In this document: piece by piece, positions 27,403-36,418 of the stretch
Position numbering within the stretch: position 1 is the stretch's first letter
Layout: each line of letters opens with the position of its first letter
From: a virus
Length of the DNA stretch: 64,000 nt
Reading direction: 5' to 3' (one strand)
Virus record (IMG/VR): IMGVR_UViG_3300043409_000928
Span: 124,001 to 188,000 of that record
Notes under the pieces: model-generated
What the model saw: the letters and a program-made list of their open reading frames with translations, nothing else
Databases searched by the model: none
What the model was told of the DNA's origin: nothing
Translations under genes and position numbers: made by a program

Positions 27403-27436
27403 ATTATATACGCTGATAAATAACAACGTATATAAT
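27403..27436 (+). promoter_or_regulatory. Late promoter (GATAAATA) inside a perfect inverted repeat
   Basis: Two perfect 10-bp arms, ATTATATACG (27403-27412) and CGTATATAAT (27427-27436), enclose a 14-nt loop containing GATAAATA (27415-27422). Transcription would start near 27428, in the right arm, giving an approximately 20-nt leader to ATG 27448. No T-run follows, so a terminator is unlikely; an operator or cruciform is possible. Confidence 0.65.
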
Positions 27437-27447
27437 ATTGGAATTAA

Positions 27448-27792
27448 ATGGACAGTAAAATCACAGATGCACTTGCATTTGCCAATTATAGATTAACCCT
27501 ACAAGTACAGCGCCAAAATATTGAAGCGCGAGTCCAAACGGCCCTATTGTTGTCTTATCAAAGTGCAATTTTTAAAACTACACAAGAACTAATTTCTTTT
27601 GTTGATACAAAATTGCGACTTGGTGGCAACCTTTTTGTTCAAGACCAAACCAATAATGTAATTTCCATTCTTAATCCAGCTGAATTTTTAAGCTGTTTAA
27701 TTACAACATATGATTCAGCAATGGAAATGAAGCAAACCGAGCAACATAAATTAAAGTCAGCAAGAAGCACAGCTAAAATTGTAGGACTCTAA
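27448..27792 (+). CDS. Conserved phage hypothetical protein
   Basis: This 114-residue protein is mostly helical. The core is ALAFANYRLTLQVQRQNIEARV (in part, residues about 9-28), then FVQDQTNNVISILNPAEF (about 63-80). No family name applies. It begins the plus-strand block after the virion protease, under its own late promoter, and its stop lies 2 nt before the glycosyltransferase gene. It is likely a late protein; a chaperone or accessory role for fibre assembly would fit the position but is not supported by motif. Confidence 0.5.
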   Translation: MDSKITDALAFANYRLTLQVQRQNIEARVQTALLLSYQSAIFKTTQELISFVDTKLRLGGNLFVQDQTNNVISILNPAEFLSCLITTYDSAMEMKQTEQHKLKSARSTAKIVGL

Positions 27793-27793
27793 A

Positions 27794-28672
27794 ATGAGTA
27801 CCAAAGGCTTTATGATGTTTGCTTACAATAACGAACAATTGGATTACACCCAACTGGCGTTAGTAGCGGCATACGCTGTAAAAAAACACATGCCAGACTA
27901 TCCAGTTGTGCTAGTCACGAATCAAGCCAGTCTGGAACATTGTAAAAATACACATGGCCCTGCAATAATGAATGCCGCATGGGATGATATCATATTAACT
28001 GATCCAGGCTATGAAAAGAATATGCGACTGCACCACGATGGCGCATATTATAGCTTTAATGCACAGTTTACAAATACAAACAAGCATGACATTTATAATC
28101 TAAGTCCGTTTGACGAAACTATTTTAATTGACACAGACTACTTGTGCGGCAATGCCAACTTGTCAATGCTGTTTGACAGCCAATATGATGTTGCCATGTA
28201 TAGAGATGCTCGCAATCTTCGTTATGAAGAACCCTACACAACTGAACGATGGTTACACTATGCAGGTATTCGCATGTGGTGGAGTACTGTGGTATATTGG
28301 CGCAAGAGCGAAGAAGCCAAACACTTCTTTAATATTTGGGCCGAAGTTAAAAAGAACTGGGAATATTATCGCTTCTTGTATAAGTTTCCTGGTACATTAT
28401 ATCGCACAGACTATTCAGCCAGCATTGCCGCGCACATGTGTGATGGTTGGCAAGATGGTGGCTTCATTGGCCAAATTCCTAACTTCATGCGTTACCAAGA
28501 TCAGCGCGATGATATAGTTGAAGTAAAGGGTCCTAATAGTTGGGTAATGTTAAGCAATTTACCCGACGAATGGAAGAACATGGTAGTTGAAATAGCCGGG
28601 GAAGATGTACACTTGATGAATAAAAAAAGCATACTTCGCAACTATGATCAAATTATGGAACTGTTGGCATGA
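27794..28672 (+). CDS. Glycosyltransferase, GT-A fold (GT8-like)
   Basis: This 292-residue protein has the GT-A layout. FMMFAYNNEQLDYTQLALVAAYAVK (in part, about residues 6-30) is the first strand and helix. PVVLVTNQAS (about 36-45) follows. The DxD metal-sugar-nucleotide motif is in ETILIDTDYLCGN (about 106-118). A second region has AMYRDARN (about 132-139). It should transfer a sugar from a nucleotide donor to an unknown acceptor. It is the first of a chain of overlapping genes (the next start overlaps by 4 nt) and probably works with the later glycosyltransferase-like proteins at 30343-33157. Confidence 0.72.
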   Translation: MSTKGFMMFAYNNEQLDYTQLALVAAYAVKKHMPDYPVVLVTNQASLEHCKNTHGPAIMNAAWDDIILTDPGYEKNMRLHHDGAYYSFNAQFTNTNKHDIYNLSPFDETILIDTDYLCGNANLSMLFDSQYDVAMYRDARNLRYEEPYTTERWLHYAGIRMWWSTVVYWRKSEEAKHFFNIWAEVKKNWEYYRFLYKFPGTLYRTDYSASIAAHMCDGWQDGGFIGQIPNFMRYQDQRDDIVEVKGPNSWVMLSNLPDEWKNMVVEIAGEDVHLMNKKSILRNYDQIMELLA

Positions 28673-29373
28673 CAACCATACATGTATTGGTATACGAAGG
28701 CCAGGCCGACTTATATAAAGTGACCGAGCAAGACGCTAAACAAGTAGACACACTCAATCAGTACAATCAAATAAATTTATTTGGATCATATGTTGATCAA
28801 CTAAAAACGCTAGCGCAGGTAGAATATCAACCAGGAGATGTTATTTGTTTTGCAGGTGCCTGCATACGACAATTTACTCAGCACATTGGCAACATTGCTA
28901 GAAATTCTAAATTAAATTATATGCCTGGACATGGAGTGGATCATAGAGGGCAACCAATACCATTTGCCAGGATTAGTCGACGAATTCCAATTGATAAAAA
29001 TTTCTATGAAGTATGGCCGTCATTGATGGTCATTGGTTGTCCTGAATCTGCTCGGTTAAGTTTTGAGACTCTGGCACAAATTGACAGCAGTCTATGCTGG
29101 CCTCACTATGAGCCAGAAAATCCAACACTAGAACATTATCTTGCAGTATTGCCATATGCGTTTGATAGTTGGATTGCGCCACACTGGTTTAAAATTGTTG
29201 ATATGAGTGTACGAGATTTAGAAGTAGTTCCAGTCATGTATGCAACGCATCGTTGGCACGATTGGATTTCTTTTTATCCTGCCAATAAAAATTTCAAGTT
29301 AGAAAATCATACACAACTCTATCCAGTTTGGCTAGCAGGAAGTAGCAAGCCATTGGAGTATTGGAATGACTGA
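28669..29373 (+). CDS. Hypothetical protein in the glycosyltransferase operon
   Basis: This 234-residue protein has no family I recognise. It starts TTIHVLVYEGQADLYKV, continues with GDVICFAGACIRQF (about residues 56-69) and has several aromatic patches (for example PHWFKIVDMSVRDLEVVPV, about 167-185). A cysteine pair, CFAGAC, lies in the first half. It is coupled to both neighbours by ATGA-type overlaps (4 nt upstream, 8 nt downstream), which indicates joint function with the glycosyltransferase. I would not assign more. Confidence 0.45.
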   Translation: MTTIHVLVYEGQADLYKVTEQDAKQVDTLNQYNQINLFGSYVDQLKTLAQVEYQPGDVICFAGACIRQFTQHIGNIARNSKLNYMPGHGVDHRGQPIPFARISRRIPIDKNFYEVWPSLMVIGCPESARLSFETLAQIDSSLCWPHYEPENPTLEHYLAVLPYAFDSWIAPHWFKIVDMSVRDLEVVPVMYATHRWHDWISFYPANKNFKLENHTQLYPVWLAGSSKPLEYWND

Positions 29374-30346
29374 TGAAATTCAGTTTGTATTACGGACTAG
29401 GAAAAAAACTCAAGCAGAAATCTGGTCCGTAGGGTTTGACTCTAATACTGGTAATATCTTAGAAATTGTACCGGGTAATGCCAGTAAAGAAAGGGCAACA
29501 ATACAAGTTTCGTACGCTTCTGTTAAAGCAATACTTGCTGGCACAAAAAATCAAAACGACTATCGCGTAGTTTTTAATGAATCAATCGGGGCATTAGATC
29601 TGGTAGATATAAAACTGCCTACAAAAATTAAAAGAAAACACATTAACACCGGTTGGCTAAGCAACGGGGAGTATCAAGGCGAGTTAGATAGTGATATAAG
29701 AACTATACTTTTCAACGACTCGGGGATGATACGAGTTGAAGCCACAAGACAGTGGTCTACACACATTAAAGAACGCATGGAAACAAATTCACTAGAAGAA
29801 ACAATTCCGTTTTTTATCACTGACATTGAAGATCCTCATCAGCTATTTGGTAAAGGCGACATACGCCTAATAGATATAGTTGAGCGTGGATTCTGGGAAA
29901 GCCGGCTATGGGCATTTATGGATCATGATGTAGTACAAAAAATATTATACCACGGACAAAAAGTTAGGATTAATTTGCCGCCAATTGCAAAATCATTATT
30001 CTTTACAAGGCTTGGAGAATATTCACAGTTTAGTGGAGTAGTCGATGATCAGACTGTAATGAGTCATATTGGCCCAGGCAAGCACATTTCTATATTTGTC
30101 AAGGATGGCATATTATGGGCACAAAGTCATTATCAGCCCGGATCACCAATTGACAATCTGACAGGAAATTTAAAATTAGCAGTATTAAAATCAAACGACA
30201 CCGAATCCTTTGTACAATGGACACAGTTACCAGCCCTACTGCTAAGACAACATGCACCATTTGAAATTTCAAGTAAATGGCCATACAAAGGACACCCATA
30301 CATGTTATATAAAGCAAACAACCTAGATATTGGAGTACTAAATTGA
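29366..30346 (+). CDS. Hypothetical protein in the glycosyltransferase operon
   Basis: This 326-residue protein has no clear family. Beta-rich N-terminal half (QFVLRTRKKTQAEIWSVGFD, residues about 5-24, as the first hairpin), then a mixed half with GDIRLIDIVERGFWESRLWAF (in part, about 163-182). No signal peptide, metal motif or membrane helix is visible. The Shine-Dalgarno GGAG precedes ATG 29366, which overlaps the upstream stop, and its own end overlaps the next TTG start. It may be a structural or scaffold protein for the sugar-modifying proteins around it, which is only context. Confidence 0.4.
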   Translation: MTDEIQFVLRTRKKTQAEIWSVGFDSNTGNILEIVPGNASKERATIQVSYASVKAILAGTKNQNDYRVVFNESIGALDLVDIKLPTKIKRKHINTGWLSNGEYQGELDSDIRTILFNDSGMIRVEATRQWSTHIKERMETNSLEETIPFFITDIEDPHQLFGKGDIRLIDIVERGFWESRLWAFMDHDVVQKILYHGQKVRINLPPIAKSLFFTRLGEYSQFSGVVDDQTVMSHIGPGKHISIFVKDGILWAQSHYQPGSPIDNLTGNLKLAVLKSNDTESFVQWTQLPALLLRQHAPFEISSKWPYKGHPYMLYKANNLDIGVLN

Positions 30347-31314
30347 AAACCCCTATTACAGAATTTGATGTAGTATTCATCAGCTATGATGAACCAAATG
30401 CTGATGAGAACTATGCAGACCTATTAGAAAAATGCCCTTGGGCCAAGCGCAGTCATGGTGTGTATGGTAGCGATGCTTGCCATAAGGCAGCGGCCAAGCT
30501 GGCAGAAACAGAACGCTTTATCACAATTGATGCAGATAACAAAGTGCGAGCAGACTTCTTTGAAATGGAACTGGATTTGACCAAGTTTGATCGCAGTGAT
30601 GTACTAAGCTGGTCAGGCAAGAACGTGGTCAATGGTTTAGTTTATGGCAATGGCGGTGTTAAGCTGTGGCCCAAGAAAGTTGTTGAACAGATGCGTACAC
30701 ACGAAGCAGTTGATTCAGGCGCTGGCGCTGTGGATTTTTGTTGGGATATACATTACCATCAGTTAAACAACATCTATTCAGATGTGTACAACAATGCAAC
30801 ACCATATCAAGCATATCGTGCAGGTTTTAGAGAAGGTGTTAAACTAGCATTACATGATGGTCGTCCAATGGACTGGCGTCAAATTGCAGATAGAAATAAT
30901 TTTAAAAATCATCGTAGACTACTGGTCTGGATGAGTGTTGGCGACGATATTGACAACGGTTTGTGGGCCATGTATGGTGCCCGCTTGGGTTGTTATCTAA
31001 CCAACTTGCGAAAAGATTGGGACTACAGGCTAGTAGCCGATTTTGAATGGCACAATGCATACTGGCAAGAAGATGTTATGCCGCAGTTTGCTGGTGACGA
31101 AATTGTATGTCCAAAGTCAAAATATGCTTGGAGTAAAACAAAATTAATGGCCGAAACAATTAAGTTGGGTAAAGCATTGCATCAAGACCTGCGCCTAGAC
31201 ATTGCCACGTTAGATGCCGCTGGCAGTAAATTCTTCAAGGCAAGTTATTTCAATCCTCATCGCCTTGGCCCAACTGTCAAGGAAAGCGATGTTGAACAAT
31301 TTATTGCGGAGTAA
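30343..31314 (+). CDS. Glycosyltransferase-like protein, paralogue 1 of 3
   Basis: This 323-residue protein shares four blocks with the two next genes: FISYDEPNADENY (about residues 12-24), the acidic motif ITIDADN (about 64-70), VYGNGGVKLW (about 102-111) and VDFCWD...AYRAGFREGVKLA (about 128-168). IDADN has the form of a GT-A DxD, and the SYDEPN opening is like that of GT2-type nucleotide-sugar binding strands. I infer a nucleotide-sugar or similar transferase. Start TTG (30343) has GGAG 7 nt upstream; the upstream stop overlaps by 4 nt. Confidence 0.62.
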   Translation: MKTPITEFDVVFISYDEPNADENYADLLEKCPWAKRSHGVYGSDACHKAAAKLAETERFITIDADNKVRADFFEMELDLTKFDRSDVLSWSGKNVVNGLVYGNGGVKLWPKKVVEQMRTHEAVDSGAGAVDFCWDIHYHQLNNIYSDVYNNATPYQAYRAGFREGVKLALHDGRPMDWRQIADRNNFKNHRRLLVWMSVGDDIDNGLWAMYGARLGCYLTNLRKDWDYRLVADFEWHNAYWQEDVMPQFAGDEIVCPKSKYAWSKTKLMAETIKLGKALHQDLRLDIATLDAAGSKFFKASYFNPHRLGPTVKESDVEQFIAE

Positions 31315-31317
31315 AGT

Positions 31318-32190
31318 TTGTTAGACGTTTTCTTTATCAGTATTGGCGAACAAGAGGCAGAAGAAAACTTTGCACGACTGCAAGAATTTGTTCCAAATGC
31401 CAAGCGTATAACAAATGTCACAGGCATTTATAATGTGCATAAGGCATGTGCTGAATTAAGTGCCACAGAAAACTTTTGGGTAGTTGATGCTGATGCATGG
31501 ATTGTGGACGGATTCGACTTTGATTGGGAACCTGATATATCTGTAATACACTGGGGTGTACCTGAAACTGAATGTGTGGCTATTTGGCCAAGTGTCAATC
31601 CAGTTAATTATTTACAGTATGGATACGGTGCAGTAAAAGTGTTCCCACGCAAACCCTTTATTGAAAACAGGCCATGGCATATTGATATGACTTCGTCCAT
31701 TGCAAATATTATTATCAATAAAGGAATTGTCAGTTGCGAAACACGATTCAACGCAACTCCTGAAAGTGCCTGGATTGGGGCATTTAGAGAATGTGCAAAA
31801 CTTGCTTCACTTTCAATGATCAAGACTCGTGTCAACAAAGCAAAAGCCGCTGAAAAGGCCGAATTGGAAGAGGTAGTAAGGTACTCTGTTGAACAAGACT
31901 GGGATTACGACAAGAAACACAACTATCGCAGAAGCAGGGCCTTGCTGGTTAAAGACAGGTATAAAAGAGAAAAGGATATCTTCACCTATTGGGATGAAAT
32001 GGTCACGGGCGGCCAAAATAAACTAGTATGGTGTACCAAAGGATGGGATAATAAAAACGGCAAGTATGCAATACTTGGCGCACAGGCAGGATCTAAATTT
32101 GGACTGATCAACAGTGACAATTTAGAAGTGCTTGATTTGATCAATGATTGGAATTGGTTAAGAAAGGAATTTAAAAATGTCAATGTTTAA
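31318..32190 (+). CDS. Glycosyltransferase-like protein, paralogue 2 of 3 (divergent)
   Basis: This 290-residue protein is the diverged middle copy. It keeps FFISIGEQEAEENFARL (about residues 4-20), VVDADAWIVDGF (about 57-68), YGYGAVKVFPRK (about 100-111) and GAFRECAKLAS (about 151-161), which line up with blocks in the flanking paralogues. The N-rich ADN of the acidic motif is ADA here, and the C-terminal half is more basic (KAKAAEKAELEEV). It could have another substrate or be a non-catalytic partner. The start is TTG (31318) with GGAG 6 nt upstream; there is no ATG that keeps the first strand. Confidence 0.55.
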   Translation: MLDVFFISIGEQEAEENFARLQEFVPNAKRITNVTGIYNVHKACAELSATENFWVVDADAWIVDGFDFDWEPDISVIHWGVPETECVAIWPSVNPVNYLQYGYGAVKVFPRKPFIENRPWHIDMTSSIANIIINKGIVSCETRFNATPESAWIGAFRECAKLASLSMIKTRVNKAKAAEKAELEEVVRYSVEQDWDYDKKHNYRRSRALLVKDRYKREKDIFTYWDEMVTGGQNKLVWCTKGWDNKNGKYAILGAQAGSKFGLINSDNLEVLDLINDWNWLRKEFKNVNV

Positions 32191-33157
32191 TATTAAAACG
32201 ACAACTGGTGATTCATCAATTGCTAATTCATCAATAGTCAATATTCCGGTAGTGTTTCTTAGCTTTGATGAGCCAAATGCCGACCTGCATTGGGAAAATT
32301 TACAGTCAATTGTACCACACAAGAAAATTGCCAGGGTACATGGGGTAGTGGGATTTGATACTGCACACAAAGCCGCCGCCGCAGAGTTTCCAACAAGCAA
32401 ATACATCATCACAGTTGACGCAGATAATATTGTTGATCCTAAATTTTTTAAATTGACTATTCCTGGAAAGGCAGATGGCCAAGTCAGTTACACCTGGGGC
32501 GGCAGACAATATACAAATGGCCTAATGTACGGAAACGGTGGTTTAAAAATGTGGAGCACAGAACATCTTGCCAACATGAAAAGCCATGAGCTGGCAGATG
32601 ACCAACGTGATGCTGTAGATTTTTGTTGGGACTTTGAACGCTACAAAGACTTACCAGGTTGCTATTCTAATGTATACACAAATGCCAGTGCTTACCAAGC
32701 ATTCCGTGTGGGCTTCCGCGAAGGTGTAAAGCTGTCAATGGAACAAGGTCGTGTGCTGGCATTTGACGAATGGATAACTACAATGCATGCCGCAAACTAC
32801 CAACGATTAATAACTTGGATGACAGTGGGTGCTGATGTTGAGCATGGCATGTGGAGTGTGTACGGAGCACGACTTGCAGTGAAATTTTTGCAATATGATG
32901 ATTTTGACTTTGTAAACATACGCGACTACGCATGGTTCAATGAGTTCTTCAAACAACATGGGACAGTTGATCCAGTTAAAGGTAGTAAAGTACTGGGCAA
33001 ACAAATTAGTGAGGGTCTGGGTTGGATACTACCTGATTTTGATAGTGAACAAAGTTCGTTTATTAAACAAATACAATTGCATCCAGCCAAAGCACTCACA
33101 CACGAAGATGTTGTATGGCGTACCAATTTAAGTTTATATGGATGGTTCCGTGGATAG
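32177..33157 (+). CDS. Glycosyltransferase-like protein, paralogue 3 of 3
   Basis: This 326-residue protein is close to paralogue 1: VFLSFDEPNADLHWENL (about residues 27-43), IITVDADNIVDPKFF (about 76-90), MYGNGGLKMW (about 117-126), DAVDFCWDFERY (about 144-155), AYQAFRVGFREGVKLSM (about 171-187) and ITWMTVGADVEHGMW (about 213-227). It has 20 extra N-terminal residues, possibly a linker. ATG 32177 has AAAGGAA 7 nt upstream and overlaps the upstream gene by 14 nt. The DxD-like DADN supports GT-A chemistry. Confidence 0.62.
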   Translation: MSMFNIKTTTGDSSIANSSIVNIPVVFLSFDEPNADLHWENLQSIVPHKKIARVHGVVGFDTAHKAAAAEFPTSKYIITVDADNIVDPKFFKLTIPGKADGQVSYTWGGRQYTNGLMYGNGGLKMWSTEHLANMKSHELADDQRDAVDFCWDFERYKDLPGCYSNVYTNASAYQAFRVGFREGVKLSMEQGRVLAFDEWITTMHAANYQRLITWMTVGADVEHGMWSVYGARLAVKFLQYDDFDFVNIRDYAWFNEFFKQHGTVDPVKGSKVLGKQISEGLGWILPDFDSEQSSFIKQIQLHPAKALTHEDVVWRTNLSLYGWFRG

Positions 33158-34319
33158 AAATACAGAATTGAGAAATGCCCTGCTGTTCTTTACAGATGAA
33201 GCATTGGGGTTTCGTAAAAGCCTGCACCATTTACACAGATGGTTTGAGTCTGGAGAGCAACACGATCTAGAATTACTAATAGCCGAAGTGGGGATAGAAC
33301 ATCATATTAATTTTTGGCCACTGATACACTATGCAAACGGCCAGTCAGAATTAAACGATCAAGATGTAAAGACATTATTTTTAAAGAATTTACATGTGCC
33401 ATTGGAATGGAATCCAGACGGTTGTATACTTTCACCGTTTACTCCTTTTGCATTTTCAAGCCCATCATTACCTATCATTGACAGAGTTGACAATTTTTGG
33501 AAAATTAAACAGTGGATCGAAGATAATCCACACTTTGAAAACCCCATGACAATGGTAGCTCACTGCCTGCAAACGATACAAGAGTCCAGACAAGACTTTA
33601 CAAAATTAGTTGACATTCTTAACATGTTACTTGGTCCAACAATTGTTTCTTGTGTTAAAAATAACGACATTAACTTTTTAAGTGAGATGGTTGCAAACTA
33701 CTATTCCAATGCACCAGCATTTGTTAAAAATCTAGGAGCAGTTGTCAATGACACTCCGGATTTAAATTGGACAGATGCACTCAGCAGGAATCAAATACAA
33801 AGTAAAGTATGGCTCTTGGAAAAATTAAAAGAATCGGGCGTATTATCTAAATCTCGACCAGTAACAGAGAAACCTGCAACAACTATCATTGTTGGCGGAT
33901 GGGTGGGCATGTTACCCATGCTGGCGGCCATGCATAAGATACACTTAGGCGATGTTATCAATGTTGATTCTGATAAATCTGTGCATAGTGCTTCTATGAA
34001 CTTGAATATAGCACATAACAAATCTTATAAAAGTGTTGATAAGGATATCAAACAGTATCCATTTAACAAGCACAAGGAACTGTTGGTCATCGACACTATA
34101 GTTGAACATTTTGAAAATCACGGCGAATGGATTAAAACATTGCCCAAAGGAACCACCGTGGTGCTACAGGGCAATGATATGTTTAATCTACCTGATCATG
34201 TAAACTGCCATCGATCGTTAGAAGAGTTTTTATCCGACTGTGGCTTAAATACTATTCTATGGGCCGGCGAACTTAATTTATATAAGTGCAACAGGTTCAT
34301 GGCAATAGGAAAAGTTTAA
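33138..34319 (+). CDS. Protein with C-terminal Rossmann methyltransferase-like domain
   Basis: This 393-residue protein has a helical N-terminal half of unknown role and a C-terminal half (about residues 248-393) that begins TTIIVGGWVGMLPML, a glycine-rich loop like SAM-methyltransferase motif I, followed by DVINVDSDKSVH (acidic residue at the end of strand 2) and LLVIDTIVEHFEN (motif IV). A small-molecule or protein methyltransferase is the best guess. Start ATG 33138 overlaps the upstream gene by 20 nt with no clear Shine-Dalgarno; GTG 33150 is an alternative. The next gene overlaps by one base (TAATG). Confidence 0.55.
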   Translation: MDGSVDRNTELRNALLFFTDEALGFRKSLHHLHRWFESGEQHDLELLIAEVGIEHHINFWPLIHYANGQSELNDQDVKTLFLKNLHVPLEWNPDGCILSPFTPFAFSSPSLPIIDRVDNFWKIKQWIEDNPHFENPMTMVAHCLQTIQESRQDFTKLVDILNMLLGPTIVSCVKNNDINFLSEMVANYYSNAPAFVKNLGAVVNDTPDLNWTDALSRNQIQSKVWLLEKLKESGVLSKSRPVTEKPATTIIVGGWVGMLPMLAAMHKIHLGDVINVDSDKSVHSASMNLNIAHNKSYKSVDKDIKQYPFNKHKELLVIDTIVEHFENHGEWIKTLPKGTTVVLQGNDMFNLPDHVNCHRSLEEFLSDCGLNTILWAGELNLYKCNRFMAIGKV

Positions 34320-34837
34320 TGTCAGCTGACTCAAGGTTTAAAAAGTACAACTTTCAAATTGATTTAGAGCGTTTAAAAGAAGAAACTGAACGGCTTCTTT
34401 TTGATTCTTCTACGGGCAAATATCGTACACAAATGTCCCTGCAAACAAACGGAACAACTGATTGGGATTCTAGCACAGGTACAAGAGAAGGTGATGATGA
34501 AGCACAGTGGGATCAAATACATCCTGAATTGGCAGGCACCTGGTGGGATGATTTCTTAAAAGGATTTCCATTTAAACTGTATCGCGCTCGACTAATGACA
34601 ATGCATCCACGTACCTGTTATAGTATACATACTGATATGAATCCCAGGATACACATTGCCATCAAAACCCATCGGCAGGCCCGTTTTATCTTTACAGCAC
34701 CACCGTCAAACACACACCTTCCAGCCGACGGGAGTGTATGGTGGATCGATACCACAAAAGAACATTCAGCAATGAACGGTAGCATGGAAGATCGCATTCA
34801 TTTAGTTGCTTGCTTGGTAAACACAGCAGAAGAATAA
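34319..34837 (+). CDS. 2OG-Fe(II) oxygenase-like (aspartyl/asparaginyl beta-hydroxylase type)
   Basis: This 172-residue protein has the double-stranded beta-helix pattern of Asp/Asn beta-hydroxylases: YSIHTDMNPRIHIAIKTHRQ (about residues 97-116) gives the HxD metal pair and a basic residue; VWWIDTTKEHSAMNGSMEDRIHLV (in part, about 137-160) gives the distal His (EHSAMN) and the Arg that binds 2-oxoglutarate (DRIHLV). Metal and cofactor residues appear intact. The substrate may be a protein side chain or a small molecule. I use ATG 34319 because it couples to the upstream stop and is preceded by AGGAAAA. Three such oxygenases occur in the window. Confidence 0.72.
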   Translation: MSADSRFKKYNFQIDLERLKEETERLLFDSSTGKYRTQMSLQTNGTTDWDSSTGTREGDDEAQWDQIHPELAGTWWDDFLKGFPFKLYRARLMTMHPRTCYSIHTDMNPRIHIAIKTHRQARFIFTAPPSNTHLPADGSVWWIDTTKEHSAMNGSMEDRIHLVACLVNTAEE

Positions 34838-34852
34838 TGTATACATATAGAC

Positions 34853-35470
34853 ATGCACCTGTCTGTAATAAGTACCCACTCTGACAACTTTACAAAACAC
34901 GAAGAAAAGTATGACCAATTTTTACAGTTGGTCGAAAGCAGTGACAGTCCAGCGGCAATCAATATGGGCCATGTGCCACCGGCTGGATTGGTATATCTTT
35001 TAAAAGGCAAGCATCGTTGGAATAAGGGCTCTGGCGAAGTTGCACTATTGCACAACGATACTACAAACAGTATAGTAGGTGTCAGTGCAGTAGAGCATAG
35101 CACCTTGTTACCCAAACTTGGATCAGGCGGCAATCGCTGTTGGCTATTGCCCGAGTACCGAAAACACAATGAAGTAACTAGATTTCTTTTAAAGAGGAAT
35201 CTAGAATGGTGTGTAGAACAAGATAAAAAAGGAATGTTGTTGAGTTTTAACAACTATAATAAACTATTATACGATGCAGTGGTTAAAATTAACAAAGGCA
35301 AGGCCGCGGCAATTGGAACTGTATGGAGCAATTGGTGGAAGGATTGTATTCCATTGCCAAGGCAAATTATGTTGTTCAATACCCCACAATGGGCAGTACT
35401 CAAACCACTGGACAATGAAGACGAAATGTTTAAGTTGGTTGAACAATTGGATAGTATCCATGGAATTTAA
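34853..35470 (+). CDS. GNAT-type acetyltransferase-like protein
   Basis: This 205-residue protein has a GNAT-like core: IVGVSAVEHSTLLPKL (about residues 75-90) as strands 2-4, NRCWLLPEYRKHNEVTRFLLKRNLEW (in part, about 95-114) with the RxxxxxTxxLL acetyl-CoA pyrophosphate loop in variant form, and MLLSFNNYNKLLYDAVVK (about 127-144). The glycine-rich A loop is not canonical, so acetyl-CoA binding is inferred from shape. It lies between an oxygenase and a PP-loop synthetase in a tight operon. The start follows a 15-nt gap with no clear Shine-Dalgarno. Confidence 0.52.
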   Translation: MHLSVISTHSDNFTKHEEKYDQFLQLVESSDSPAAINMGHVPPAGLVYLLKGKHRWNKGSGEVALLHNDTTNSIVGVSAVEHSTLLPKLGSGGNRCWLLPEYRKHNEVTRFLLKRNLEWCVEQDKKGMLLSFNNYNKLLYDAVVKINKGKAAAIGTVWSNWWKDCIPLPRQIMLFNTPQWAVLKPLDNEDEMFKLVEQLDSIHGI

Positions 35471-36418
35471 ATGATTATTAATACCGAAAACAATCACCTT
35501 CATTATTGGTTTAACAGTGACCGCTCTCAAATTTGGAGGCACAGTAACTTTGATACCACAGCAATGAGTGTTGGCGGATGTTTAAGACCAACAATGTCAT
35601 TGCGAGCAGAACTTATTAGAAATGCCCGTTCGATATATAGAAATTATCCCGACCTTACACTTTTTATGAGCGGCGGACTGGACAGCGAAATGGCACTACG
35701 CAGTTTTATGTCAGCTGGAATTATCCCAAAGCTTGCAACAATTAGATTTCCAAACGATAACAATATGTACGATATTGGCCCAATGATTCGAATGGTAGAA
35801 CAACTTAAATTAAAGATTACTGTTATCGACTTTGATCCAAACAAGTTTGTACAATCAGGCGAGTACAAGGATGTTGGATTGCGCTACCAGGCATACACAC
35901 TTTACCAACAGATGCTGTTGCGTGTAGCAGAAGACTATGCGGCTCCAATGATTACCATTGATGAGGTTGAGGTTGAAAAAAATCCATCTATTGACTTTGA
36001 TACTGGAAAAGTCACCAATGAGTGGATCTTTTTAAAAAAGGAAGATCAAGATGGTGTATGGCGGCGTTTCAATGACAAAACTGGGATTCCGGCCTTGAAC
36101 AATTTTTACACATATTCTCCGGAAACAATCCTGGCTTTCTTACAAAATCCCACCGTTGATGATTTAATAAATGATCGTATGCATGGAAAGCTTGGATGGA
36201 CATCTAGTAAAATGAAAATTTATTCTAGCCTGGGATATGAGTTTAGAAAACGACCAAAATGGCATGGAATAGAGAACTATATACACTTGTGGGACGCTGT
36301 CAGATACAGCATGTCAGATTCTGGACTTATTTTCAATTCCAGGGCGTACTCGGTGCCTGCAAACTTGCTCAAAGAGAATCTTATAAATGGAGTTGAAACA
36401 TTATGTCAGGTAGCTTAG
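35471..36418 (+). CDS. Asparagine-synthase-like PP-loop ATP pyrophosphatase
   Basis: This 315-residue protein has the PP-loop SGGLDSEMALRS (about residues 67-78) of asparagine synthases, preceded by a TLFM strand, and downstream YDIGPMIRMVEQLKLKITVIDF (in part, about 97-118). The N-terminal glutaminase domain of true asparagine synthase is missing, as in stand-alone adenylating PP-loop enzymes. The D of the PP-loop is present; the S/T following D is E-free Ser then Glu. It probably activates a carboxylate for amide bond formation. It is followed by a 16-nt overlap with the next gene, so the two may act together. Confidence 0.66.
   Translation: MIINTENNHLHYWFNSDRSQIWRHSNFDTTAMSVGGCLRPTMSLRAELIRNARSIYRNYPDLTLFMSGGLDSEMALRSFMSAGIIPKLATIRFPNDNNMYDIGPMIRMVEQLKLKITVIDFDPNKFVQSGEYKDVGLRYQAYTLYQQMLLRVAEDYAAPMITIDEVEVEKNPSIDFDTGKVTNEWIFLKKEDQDGVWRRFNDKTGIPALNNFYTYSPETILAFLQNPTVDDLINDRMHGKLGWTSSKMKIYSSLGYEFRKRPKWHGIENYIHLWDAVRYSMSDSGLIFNSRAYSVPANLLKENLINGVETLCQVA

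Noticed and set aside
33138-34319. tRNA or class-specific methyltransferase assignment
   Set aside because: Only a generic SAM loop is visible; no catalytic motif (such as DPPY or NPPF) supports a substrate.
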